Shown here: in pieces, positions 1-11,682 of the stretch | Layout: each line of letters begins with the position of its first letter | How positions within the stretch are numbered: position 1 is the first letter of the stretch | Assembly: GCA_026874595.1 (NCBI GenBank) | Contig: CM049317.1 | Location: forward strand, 66,630,618-66,694,617 | Direction: 5' to 3' | DNA: 64,000 bases | From: Sipunculus nudus | Lineage: Eukaryota > Annelida > Sipuncula > Golfingiida > Sipunculidae | The notes under the pieces: generated by a model | What the model was told of the DNA's origin: nothing | Database searches by the model: none | What the model saw: only the letters and a program-made list of their open reading frames with translations | Position numbers and translations under genes: made by a program

Positions 1-149
1 GAGTGATCATATAAACTGAATTTGACCCTGGAAATAGCCTGGCAAACATTTTCCTAAAGGTAAGAAAAGATGAGTCTTACAGAGAAATACTCAACTTAAA
101 GCGGCTCAACCAAAACAGAGAATTTCACCACTTTAAAATGAAATCTCTT

Positions 150-1020
150 CAAAATGCAATTGACCTTGTATCCCCTAACTGTGTTTTTTTCGCCTAAGTG
201 GACCTCAAGGATTCCCATTCATGAAGAATTCCAGAAATCTTTCACGTATAAAGGAATTTTTATAAATGAACATGCTTGCCAAGTGCTTTATCTTCGGGAC
301 ATAGAATGTTTACAAAATGCCCAAACCAGTGTACGCATGGTTAACACAAAAAGGCAATATCAATGTGACACACATAGATGACTCCATGCTCATTGGAGAC
401 AATCCGACGGAATGTTCTCTGACGGAGCAGACACAGTGCACCAGTTAAAAAGTTGGCTTCGTAATAAACCAGGACAACACTGTTTTAAAGCCCTGCAAAC
501 AAATTAAACTTTTGCGGTTCATTGTAGATTCAGATATCACGAGTTTCACTCACTAGTTCCATGTCAGATAATATTGCTCAGCGGTGCAGTTTCCTGAAAA
601 ACTGTGAGCATCCTGCAATTAGGAAAGTGTCAGAAATCTTTGAATTCTTAGTTGGAAGGAAGCTGGAATTGATATGAGTATCTTTACTCCTCACAGCAAT
701 AGGGCAGCAGCTATTTTGTCTGCTAGTAACTGTACCATACCTGTTACCGCCATTCTCAAAACTGACGTTTGCATTAAAACTAAGGAAATCTGATGAAGCG
801 ATTCCTATGAATATATAATTATAACAGACGTTTGTGATAAAATCCTCAGCATTTTCACCACAGAAATGCCAGTAAAGTGTCAGAAACCATGGCAAAGTGT
901 TCTAGAACGAACCATTATCCATATCCCCGATACATCCTGAGAAATGAGACATTGTTGCGGATATTTTGCAAAGAGCTTTTATCAGAAAATGTCGCCTGTG
1001 TATTCAGCCGGGGAACATGA
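150..1020 (+). pseudogene. Decayed retroelement reverse transcriptase (DIRS-like or Ty3-like)
   Basis: Three-frame reading recovers pieces of a retroelement reverse transcriptase. A block near 210-240 reads IPIHEEFQK, matching the 'IPI-x-x-E-x-x-K' region of invertebrate retroelement RTs. At 371-400 another frame reads HIDDSMLIGD, the catalytic IDD box with the Ser often seen in DIRS-type enzymes. It is followed by VGFVIN and KLLRFIVDS, resembling the 'LGF-x-I' and 'FLGF-x-DS' segments. A further piece near 610-650 resembles the 'IR-x-V-x-E-x-x-x-x-LV' connection region. There are frameshifts (between about 340 and 370) and in-frame stops (after the IDD box and near 680), so it is not functional. 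The assignment between DIRS-like and Ty3-like is uncertain; the RT identity itself is fairly secure. Confidence 0.6.
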
Positions 1021-1079
1021 AACACCCGTCCAATCGGAACCAGCTAAGGAAGTGCAAGCAAGAACGGATAATATGCTAT

Positions 1080-1960
1080 CGTAATTAAATAAGAGTAATT
1101 TATTAGGCTGATTTCTTTGTAAAATCGAGTGCCTTGCAGAATATATCTCGACCACCAATTAAGCATATTTTAAATTAAAACAGACATATCTGGAAAACTG
1201 AACAACTTGCAAAATTAAGCGTAAAAACACATGATGGATACATGAAATTAAGCATAATCAGAATCTGGTCAACTTTATTTCTATTCTAAATATTTGACCA
1301 ACATAGTTGTCCTTTATATGGTTTTATGAACATGCATATTTTCAGGTTCTCATCCAGAAGGTGTCACATGACACGTGACTGCCAGGTTCAAAAGCGACCA
1401 CAGAAAGACATCCGAAAACACAGAAACGGTCAGGAACACTTTTATCACAGGATTTTATAGAATCAATGCAGACCATATGTGGGGCTAAAAGGAGAACGTA
1501 GAAAGTTAAGAAAACACGTCCATATTCAAGAACCATATATGCGCAGAACCAATTTCACATCATACTAAAAAGGTACGCATGACTTTCTATTGCATTTTAT
1601 GAAATCCTCAATAGATAATGAAATATATATATGTACAGAGGGGATATAACATAAAATCTTTAATGTTTGTGAATAAATGTCAAGGACATTAAACGAAAAA
1701 TGCATGTGGTGCAATCGTAGCGAAATTCTGCATAGTACTGAGATGGGCTTACAATGTTTGTAAAAATAATGTTTACTCAGTCATAAAGAAAGAGTTTTAA
1801 TGTAAGCCGACATAAGCCAACATACGGTTTATTTATATAACAGTTTTAGCATATTATTATCATCGATGGAGTTTATTATTTATGGATCACTATTGCACCT
1901 GATAAGTTATTCGAAGAAGTAAATAACAGACAGAGATCCGTCCCATACTGAAGAAAAAGA
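1080..1960 (+). other. Upstream flank of gene 0, paralogous to the flanks of genes A and B
   Basis: This stretch aligns by eye with about 5940-7800 and in part with 15200-16600. Shared landmarks are 'ttattaggctgatttctttgtaaaa' near 1110 and 5965, 'gacattaaacgaaa' near 1685 and 7555, and the ATG-proximal 'cccatactgaa' near 1942 and 7802. It shows that each receptor copy was duplicated with 1-2 kb of upstream DNA. No coding exon was recognised within it. Confidence 0.6.
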
Positions 1961-1962
1961 AG

Positions 1963-2304
1963 ATGGGGGTTTATAGTCTGATATCACCGACAATGTCAGT
2001 CTCATCCGACTTTACACTTATCCTTCCTGGTATTTCGGGCCTGTTCATTCTTGTACCTTGTCTCGGCTCCCCGGGGAAGATACAACCCAAGCTGCCATAT
2101 CAGGCGCTAGAAGGTTATTCGTTCTACATTTGCCTTCCTCCCATGACCAGTACCCATTCACTCCTGGGTCGAGAGAGCGCACCCTTGTGGTAAAGACTTC
2201 GCCTAGGAGTCTTAGCGCAGACGGAGGTCAGAACGGGACGCGAACCCACGACCCTGCGGTCAGAAGTCCAGCGCCCTATCCAATACGCCACCACGCTCCA
2301 CTGA
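1963..2304 (-). mobile_element. tRNA-derived SINE, minus strand
   Basis: Read on the minus strand from about 2304, the sequence has a tRNA-like head with an A box (TGGCGTATTGG, plus-strand 2280-2290) and a B box (GGTTCGCGTCC, plus-strand 2236-2246) about 34 bases apart, both close to the RNA polymerase III consensus. A tRNA-unrelated body of about 250 bases follows. Comparison with gene A, where 'cccatactgaa...aaagg' is almost next to the ATG, shows that the element was inserted between the 5' leader and the start codon of gene 0. The outer end at about 1963 is set from that comparison; target-site duplications are not clear. Confidence 0.6.
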
Positions 2305-2305
2305 C

Positions 2306-3235
2306 ATGTCATGGTCAGTTTTGGTGTTTGCTCTATGTTTGAAATTGTTGCTTTCAGGAGTGTTTAGCGATCGAGGAACTACCAATATATTTCTAATATA
2401 AATGAACTTTCCATGTATCAGTTGTGTAACTAAAATAAAACACACAGTCCAAATTTTAAGCACAAATCATGGAAGATCCAATATTCAACTCCGCCATTAT
2501 ATTCAACGGAATGATCGTAAATAATGTTTTATAAATATTCACTAAAATTTTCCTTTTTACTAGCTGGTAAAATACTGCATTGTATTTATAATTGCATTTA
2601 TTGAGTATTTTGAGACAACAGAAATTTTGACCAACATTGAAGAACAATGTCAGTTATTTTGTTCTCAAAATTACAACAGTATATTTCTTTTTAATAAAAC
2701 AATTTTTGTACACTCCTTTTATATTATTTATCACACAATTAATTACTTTTATTTCGAAATGTTACAGGTTTAAACATCTTCTAACTATTTTTTCATATAT
2801 CTCACCATTCTTGTAGGGTTTTAATATACAGCAATCGTATAATTTAAAAATTTAGAAAAGAAAATTAATTTATCTTAATTTACAATTTTGCGTCCATGCT
2901 AAACATTTGATAGTTAATTGAATTGGAATATTTATGCACTAGTAGTTAAAAGTTTCTTCTAAGAACAAACCTTCCAAGAAAAACTAGACAAGGGTTTTGA
3001 TTTTTTTATTGGCTGAGGACATATTTTATAAACATGTATTTAGTTGAAAGTACCTTTTTCTAACACACCGTTATGTTTTGTTTCATCATAGATTTCCTGG
3101 TAATGATAGACAGGCCTAAAACTGCCTCGCAAATTTGTTCCGAACAGGGGTTTTATTTACCTCCAGGGTCTAGTCAGCTGGAAATAAAACGTCTGGTGAA
3201 AATCATGAAAAGAAAAGGACCGCTTACTGTGTGAT
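2306..3235 (+). pseudogene. Gene 0: broken C-type-lectin-like receptor copy (signal exon and partial CTLD1 exon)
   Basis: Exon 1 (2306-2375) is 70 bases, exactly as in genes A and B. It encodes a signal peptide starting MSWSVLVFALCLKLLL and ending SGVFSDR. Its donor reads CGAG|gaacta where genes A and B have GAG|gtacta, so the invariant GT is lost. Exon 2 (3092-3235) opens with the family sequence DFLVMIDRPKTASQICSEQG and continues FYLPPGSSQLE, but reaches a TGA stop just after KIMKRKGPLTV, where the intact genes continue into GI-N-L and the W-x-W core. No later exons were found before 5.8 kb. The copy is therefore a pseudogene by three independent defects: SINE insertion before the ATG, donor loss, and truncation. 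Confidence 0.8.
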
Positions 3236-5380
3236 TAAAATGGATCTTTTCTTATCTTGATAAATATCTGAAGTGGTTACACTTGCAACCTACTTGATAC
3301 AACTGTCGTAGTAATTACAAGTAATTAATGCAACGTATTTGGTTAATACCAATGATTCAAAGCTTTTATAGTTAAAGTGTAACAATTATTGTAACAACAG
3401 AAAAAGTTAAATGGTTTTAACCTTATACTGTGTGTTTTCATCCATCAGTTACATTTTTTCCTACAACACTTCCAGCATTACGGGAAATGAGCCACGTAAT
3501 CTGTCATTTCATACAATGCTTAAAATTTTTTTTGTGATTTTGTAAAATGACTGAGTAAATATTGCAGGCATTTCTGAATTGCCTTTTTTTAGATAGTTTA
3601 CCTGTAATGCATGCGCACAAGAACATGCAGGAGACTTCCATATGGATATATTGAAACCACCTCCTAGCCTAGAATTTGAAAGTGTATGTATGAAGAATAC
3701 AGCCATTAGATGGCGGGTCATTTCTTTCGTGGAAGAACGAAGACCTGTTGTTATTGATAATCCCGTTAGTCAGATAAAACAAATGAATAGAAACACTGTG
3801 TTTGCTAAGACAGGATATTAAATATATACTCACATTAATTGGTCCCGTTCCGCTTTCGTTTTGTAAAGAATTGAATGATTTTCTAGAATTTGTTTCATAA
3901 TATAAATTATAATTTCAGTGATCAATTATACTATTCACCCATGGTAATATGTACTGTTGCTAAGATTAGTTTAGTTGGATGTACATTAATGTTAAATTGA
4001 TGTATTGTTAATGGGTTTACGCGTTGATCTATAGATACCAACTTTAAAAGCCTGAGAAAAATGCAGCCACCTTCTTTATACAATACATTGATCATATATA
4101 ACATATCTTGTCATACGTGTTGGACATATAGATAATGCTTGAAATTGATAATGTTATCCAATTTCAGCCCAGTAATTACTGGCAAAGACTACTAATGTAT
4201 ACCACAGGCCCATATAGTTTAACAGGTATTTTGCGGTTTTCATATGCTTGTTCTTATATTCGAACCAGCACTTATATCAAAGGAATCAAATGGACACACA
4301 CAGATTACAAGAAACTGTTCAAGAAGTCCCCGAGTGCTTGCGCCCATGTATGGTTGAGGGAAGGCTCAAACACGACACCTACCACACACGAGCACCTATA
4401 CAGGGATTTATTTATGTACAGTTAAGATGTTATTCAAGTGGTTATTTGTGATGCCTGTGCATTTTACATTTCGTACCACTCATTACTACCTTTGGTATAA
4501 ATCCATCCAATCTTCTATCAGTTATCAGGGCCACTCTTGGTCTGGAGACACGAATTTAGACAAAGTGTGCGGTTCTCACTTTTGGTCCCTCAGATTCAGA
4601 CAATGGTCTCTATCTAGGTCTGCGTATCTAAGCAGAATGGTCTTGGTATCTATTTAAGGTCTCACATTTGAAAGCACGAAGAATGTTATGTTTTGTAGCG
4701 AATGCAATTTAACAACCAAATGTTAACATAGAAAAGTTCAAGTATGAATAATTCCTCTTCTGCTTCCAACAAGAAAGTTACCACACAACTGAAAGCTATA
4801 AAACTACTACTTACCATTTTTTTGTGGGATTATTATGTATTTGAAATAATAGTAAATGAGATATGAGCTGAATGATTTTGTCATGGATCCGTTGGTCTCT
4901 AACCTACCATTCTAGTAACCATCAATAAATCACCCATTCACTCAATCACTCTCTCATGCACTTGAGCGGTCACTTTTGTAGGCACACAGTCCCGGCTTTC
5001 TGAATATATTTCTGTCTTTACCTTCAGTTTGTGTCTGTGACACACTTAAAACTTAACCGGCATCAGAATGAATCATTTCTCATAACAACACCTCTTTAAT
5101 CCCGGGATGAACAATGAAAACTTGTCCGTATTTTTAAAGTTAAACCTTGCAAAGATTGATTTATGGCAGAGCCTATTTTCTCTCCACAGTGCTTTCGGTC
5201 GCAATGACTAGTAAAGTCTCTTCAGCGTCCGCATTATGTCACACACGAGTCATTTTTGAGAATGTGATACACAACAGCAATACTTTCAATTTCTTTGAAA
5301 AAAACGCAAAATATCACATTAGTCGTGTGCGTTGCCATTTCTAATAGTGGCGCGAACGCCTCTTTAATGCAATTGAAACC
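3236..5380. other. No recognisable gene
   Basis: AT-rich sequence with several open stretches of 60-100 codons on the + strand (for example 4135-4425). None shows the family's exon phases, Cys/Trp pattern or any domain I recognise. By position this would have carried the remaining exons of gene 0, and they are absent or unrecognisable. Confidence 0.5.
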
Positions 5381-5399
5381 AATCACAACTGTTTGTAAC

Positions 5400-5640
5400 G
5401 TGATGGAACGAAACTGTAAAATGCTGATGCATACATTTTTACGTTGGTATGAATATTATGACCCGGTCATTCCGCATGATGAGTGGCCTTTGTCTGCCAC
5501 CGCGTGGATCGGTTGTACACTTTTTTACCGGGATTTGTCCCAACCAAGCACCCTAAATCATACTTCCTGTCAGATCTCAGGTAAAGCCAGGGATTGCCAT
5601 GATCAAGCGGTCTTGAGGAGGAGATGAAACGTATGAAACC
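5400..5640 (-). pseudogene. Possible retroelement RNase H-like remnant
   Basis: Minus-strand translation across about 5640-5400 gives LYLRSDRKYDLGCLVG, then STRWQTKATHH and, after a stop, HNIHTN. The order resembles the 'D-A-S-x-x-G-W-G...GG-x-W...H-I-N-x-L-E' layout of retroelement RNase H regions. The catalytic residues are largely lost and stops interrupt the frame, so it is non-functional if real. The match is by pattern only. Confidence 0.3.
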
Positions 5641-5839
5641 AGACATTTGTGTCCCGAGATAATGTGGGAACATCTTCCGGTCATCTTGTTAGGTTGCAAT
5701 TAACGCTTGCGTTTGATTCTTGATTTTTTGCTACAGTTGGTTTCTTTAAAAATCTTTTTATAAACTCAGCCATCACAACCCCCCCCCACCAAGTCCAACA
5801 TTATAGATTAGAATCAAGCTTCTCCATGCATTATCCTGA

Positions 5840-7828
5840 GTTAGATGGTATCAGAAAATCCAGAATGATTATTCAGCCGTTGAACTCCATGGAAACCCTG
5901 TCTAGAACGATTCAAAGACGTGCACGCAGGATAAGCGATTATGGTTGAATAAAAGTAACTTATTAGACTGATTTCTTTTTAAAACCAGTGTCTTGCAGAA
6001 TAAATATTGACGACCCATTAGGCATATGCTCATTTAAAAATTGACTTATCTGGTAAACGTTACAAGATACGATATTTTTATTATGGCCATAAAATATACG
6101 GGAATAAACCTTGTTCTATTAAAAGTTACATACGTGACAAAAGGTAGATAATAGGCACATAAGAATGTTCAGGTGTCGGTGTAAACAAAACACAGTATAT
6201 GGGTTAGATGGATAGACGAAGATAAACTGAATTTGTATCTAGTTTATTTCTATTATTATCAATTGATGACACACAAGCTTGTCCCTTAAATGCATGTGTA
6301 CAGCTGCTTCAGATTCGGTAGGTGTTGTGAATTTCAAATGACACTTAGCTGCCAGGTGTAAAAGACGGCACGGGAACCATGAGAACAGTCGGGTACCCTT
6401 TTATCATATGATTTCATGGTACGAATGGTCATTGAAAGGCCAACATTAGAACGTAGCCGATTCAGAGAACACGTCAGATGCCCGGAAGTGCAGATCAGAG
6501 CCAGTTAGTACACGATATTAAATAGGCACGCAATACTTAGAATAAGTTTCGTTTGTGGCGAGCTCAAATTGTCTTTTTGATGTTATTTTGAATATTTTTT
6601 TGTTTAATTTGATTGAGGTTTACTATTATGTTAAATGAATTGTGGGCGTGACTGCAAACGCACTAGTAGTATATATTAACTGAAAGCCTGAACCATTTCC
6701 AGTAATGGCATAATTTCTTTATAAGTTGCAGTTAGCCAAACAGTTTACAGATCAAAATATATAGACTTTATATCATGTACAAATATCATTATATTGAAAC
6801 CTCTGTGGTTATTTAATGAATCATAATATAAAGGTCAAGTTGAGAGCGTTTGTATTACATGAAAACGTGATTAATGACAATAGGGGTAATAAATATAATG
6901 AGCATAACCATCATATCGTTTCAACTGAAAGGTTATAAGTTCACAATGGGTTATAGGTTGTATTTAGTTAAGCTGTTATCGGAAGTCTTATTAACGTATA
7001 CCCATACGTTATATAATTTTGAAAGCTCTCAACACTCCTTGTATAGAGTTAAATTGATTCTAGTACAGAGGTAAGGTGGGGGTTTAGAAGAAGTATGTTG
7101 ATGAGGCTGTGGGTAAAATAAAAAAGGCATACTGAGGATGCCGCAACGTATGACCACTTATGAGTTGGATGTGGTTATATATCCAAGTTAAAATTCTTAG
7201 GTAAGTTGTAGCAATAAATATTAAGGAATGTTTAAGATTGCACAGTTCCTTAAAGTATTTCTATAACACAATGTATAAAAAACAGATTGTGCACTTGGCA
7301 GTTAAAATTATAAAGCATTTTGATAAAATGTAGGTATGTATAAAATCTCATTGCTGAGACAAGGAGTTAGGTTTATATTTTTGCCCGAGATATTGATAGA
7401 TTGAGTATTAGCTGAACCTAGGCCAACTCGAGATTTAAAAACAAGTTAGTCTTACGAACAGGTTGTCAGGATGAAATCCTTAATAGATAATAGAATATTT
7501 ATGTACAGCGGGAATGTATCATATCATCTTGCATGTTTGTGAACAATTTTCAAGGACATTAAACGAAATATTGACGTGATGGTATCGCAACGCAATTATG
7601 CAAAATGCTTAGGTGGGCTTTCAACAAAAAAAAACAATAATTATCATGTCATTATGAAACAGTTCTAACGTTAATATAAATAAAGTTTTATTTATTTAAC
7701 AGTTTCAGTATATTATTGCAGGTGACGTTTAACGTGTACGAATTACTCTTACTTCTGATAGGTTCACTGTTACTCTTAGTTCATAACTGACGGCGATCAG
7801 CCCCATACTGAAAAAAAAGGACCGCATC
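5840..7828 (+). other. Upstream block of gene A (duplicated flank with possible promoter)
   Basis: This block is paralogous to 1000-1960 (gene 0) and partly to 14780-16621 (gene B). The last 140 bases before the ATG are the best conserved across the three copies: 'cagt-tattatt' near 7705, a TA-rich stretch, then 'cccata(c)tgaaaa' near 7802. That is where I would look for the core promoter and 5' leader. No coding exon was recognised; 6874-7074 is an open stretch without support. Confidence 0.4.
7690..7828 (+). promoter_or_regulatory. Candidate proximal promoter/5' leader of gene A
   Basis: This segment is conserved in position and partly in sequence with 1845-1960 (gene 0) and 16490-16621 (gene B), more so than the DNA further out. 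No unambiguous TATA box or initiator can be assigned by eye, so the call rests on conservation and location only. Confidence 0.25.
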
Positions 7829-7898
7829 ATGCCATGGACAGTTTTGATGCTAGCTCTACTTTTGAAATGGGTTCTAACAGGAGTGTCTAGCAACAGAG
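7829..7898 (+). CDS. Gene A exon 1: signal peptide
   Basis: Encodes MPWTVLMLALLLKWVLTGVS and three more residues: a short n-region, a hydrophobic core and a small-residue cleavage zone (GVSS). The donor is GAG|gtacta. The start is the first ATG after the conserved leader, and the same exon length (70) occurs in genes 0 and B. Confidence 0.85.
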
Positions 7899-8335
7899 GT
7901 ACTATTAGTATTAGGTATTTATTTTCTTTTATAAATGAAAATAAAATGTATCAGTTGTGCAACGAAAAGAAATTACACAGTCGCAAGCGCATAAATGGGA
8001 ACTTCCAATATTTAACTCTGCCGTTACTTGGGTAAGCCGTTGCATATTTCTACATATCATGTTCAGCTGAATCATCGAAAATTGTTTTATAAATATTCAC
8101 TTATATTCCCGTTATCGGCCAAAACTGTCTGGTAATATACTGCAATATTATATGTTTCATTGTAATAAGAGTTTTATTTACTGAGTAATTTTAGTATACA
8201 TAAAATTTGTCCAAAGTTTAAGGACAATGTCAATTATGTTTTCGTATAACTACAGCAATCCATATAATTAGATAATACTATTTGTGTGTTTATTTTCTAT
8301 TATATTTGTATTATTGGGTTTTCTATCTAAACTAC

Positions 8336-8389
<54 letters not shown>

Positions 8390-11300
8390 TAAATATATCT
8401 GTGTGTATGTGAATTATTATCAATAATTCATGTTTTAAATAATCTAACCATGTATTAAATGGGTTAACTATGGAAAAATAAACACTTTACTTTTCAATTT
8501 CGATATAATATTTGCCCGCCGACCTCATTTAAAGTCAGATTATTTTAAGCTCTAATTAGGAACAGTTTCACCGGAGAACCAGCCTTTTTATTATCATTTC
8601 AATGGGACGTCAATGGGACAATTTTAATATGGCGACTGGTAGAAGGCATACATATATAGTTAGGGTACCTTTTTTATAGACTTCATAATGCTTTTTTTCA
8701 CAGATTTTCTGGTACTGATAGACAAACTTCAGGACGCCCATACGATTTGCTCTGAGCAGGGATTGTATTTACCCTCAGGATATGATCCGGAAGAACAGAA
8801 ACGTGTTGAAATAATCATGAGAGAAAGAGAAATCAACGAAATTGGGATTAACCTTAGATTCGAAAGCTCGAAATATTGGAAATGGGCATCTGGTCAACCC
8901 TTTGAAGGAAGAAGTAAGTTACATACTTCTGCATTATGTTTTAATTGAAATGTTTGTAAATTTCTGTTCTACATTCGAATCATTTGACCCGGTTTGAATA
9001 GTTCTAGATTACTGGGACTAATGTTCACAAAATTGATGAGGAACCTTTTTAAGAACTTAGGAACTGACACTCTGACTTTGTGATATATGTAAACAAGCTT
9101 TATTTGCAAACTATCTCGCAGAAAATGTCCTAACCAGACAGAAGGGAAATTGTGCCAATGTAGAGAATGGACATGTGTATGAACATTCCTGTTGGCTTCG
9201 GACCAAAGCTGTTTGCCAGTACAAGGGTAAGCCGAAGCAACTTGATGTTGCAACATGATACAATAAAGAAAACAATTAAAAATTATGAAACCGTGTGGTC
9301 AGTCTTTTCTAAAAAAATAAGTGGCTAAAGGAACGAACTAAAAAAACCTAATTATTCTGCTGTGACATATATTATATATCTTAAGCCTTAACTTCTCATA
9401 CAAAATATACTATTTGAATTGTTAACTGAGTTACATGACCAAAAGCTTTTCCGAAATAGTTATTATGTATTTCACCTTATATTTAGATATTTCATATAAA
9501 AAATGATTATACATGTAATGTACCTATGTAGGATGCACGAATAATTGTGGCAGATACTGCATGAAAGAAAATCACATTTGCTTTGGTGTACACCCTGGCC
9601 AATATACATGGTTCGAGGCACAGCACATCTGCAATCGAACAGGAGGGAAACTTCTTGATGGCGACGAGGAAATAAAGTATTGGAAAAGTCAGTCCTATAA
9701 GGCTGAAACCTGGATAGGCTTGGTACGAGGTCAATGGTTCTTCATTTCAGAAAACGGAGGTAGGTTTGCTAACCGTCAGTGTTTAACAAAAGCTCTATAG
9801 AGATGATAAAAACGATAATTATAATATTTTTGGTTTTGTGTTTATTTAAATTGTAAGATAGATTTGTGATTAAACGGCTTAACATTTCCAGTGTCAATTT
9901 ACTTTTAATTACCCTAATATAACGGAGTATCCTTAGAAATGTTTACGTCAATTCCAGACAAACTACCATTGCTCTGGGATAAATGGAAAGCTTTAAAATA
10001 TCCATCGTATGGGAACACCAAACACACATGTGCTATTCTAATCTTGGAAAACAAGGCTTCACACTGGAAACCTGAGACATGTCAGCGTAATGCTCAATTC
10101 ATCTGTCTTAAATGTAAGTGTCTGTTCAAAATTTTAAGCGCTCTCCTACTCTTCTATTCCTCTTTATAATGTACCCCGTTACGCAGAGCAGTCCTCGATC
10201 AGATCTAGCGCATTATATATATCAAAGCTAGATACTGGATTTTATAATAGAAGGCTCTGTCAGGAATGAATGATTATACTTGCATCAAGTACAAGCTGAA
10301 ATGAAAATAAATGTAACCTTCGTGATATGATTGCAGAATCAGTTCATAAAAATGAATGTTAATGTTAGAATAGTTACTTTGAATTCATAATCAATATATT
10401 AATATTTCAACCGATAGCTAGGTTTAATTGTTCTTTTTTATTTTGATTCCCGCATGGTACTGACGATCCTTTTGAAAATAATCCAGGTTTTTCACTTAAA
10501 ATTCAGATATAAAAAATATTTCTTTAAGATATGCTTTGAAGGTGTTTCAAAATAAAATAATAACTCATGAAAAGGATTGTCTGCTAAACTACCCTGAAAA
10601 TACATCAATTTTATTACAAAAAGTTATAGAACTGGTAGACACCATTATCTTTATCAAAGTTGATATGGGTGTTGTGTTATAAAGATTCAATGATGTATTC
10701 GTCAGCTCGAAATGAATTTACAACTCGACCGACCACGGAGTACAGTACAGTTTTTGTATCTCATCCTACGAATGGAACTATGTTCCTAATGATAGGTTGG
10801 TTATATAAATATTTTGTAATCTTTTGTATCAAGTAATTCATTGCAAATTGACTGTTGTCGAGAGGTATTATATTTATTTTCATTATCTTTTTTTTATTCT
10901 TTCTCTTACACATATATGCATGTGCGTGTATATACAATGAATGAAACAAACCTGACACCAACAGAACAATTGTTTTCATGTTGGTTATATTATTATATTT
11001 TCAGTGTTTTATATTTAAGATTATCATGAATAACAGCTTGTCATAATGGCGAACTGGGTAAATATGTAGAAATGTAACTGAAAAAAAAAACTATTATAAA
11101 TTTCATCATCATAGACAATTCCTTTTGCAAAGGAGAGACATATATTAGTAAAATATCAAATATCAGTATAAGGCCCAGGGATTCATATTTTCTTAACCTC
11201 AATTCAAATTTGTTTAATCTTTGTGATAGCCCAGGTGTATTAAGCAGGTCTGTTATAATGTTGGTTCTTGTATGTGTTCATAATCAAGGTAGAAGTTTAT

Positions 11301-11631
11301 GGGTGTCCGTCAACGTTTAAAGACGTGTTACTTTAAAGTAAACCAAAATTTTACTTAAAGGCGAAATGAAATCAAGTAATTTGGACAACACTGATAAACC
11401 AAACAAGAAGTTAAGTTTGATCTCATTTTGCAAATAAAAATTGTTTTGAAAGAGTATATGTTTTCATATAGTATTCTAAGCAAAGTAATAATAAACTCAT
11501 GCAATAAAAATATTTAATAAAAATAAAAGCATAGTTTAAATAAATAAGAAAAAAAAAATTTCTTACATGTTGCTCTAAACCGAACGTTTGTTGATTTCTT
11601 TTTATTCAAGTATAACAAATATAACATTTGT

Positions 11632-11682
<51 letters not shown>

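Noticed and set aside
2230-2304. A functional tRNA gene on the minus strand
   Set aside because: A and B boxes are good, but the sequence continues into a tRNA-unrelated body and the acceptor stem does not pair. SINE is the better call.
5147-5627. Open stretches on the + strand near 5.1-5.6 kb as receptor exons of gene 0
   Set aside because: No CTLD Cys/Trp pattern and no phase-1 borders; the minus-strand RNase H-like reading explains part of the interval better.
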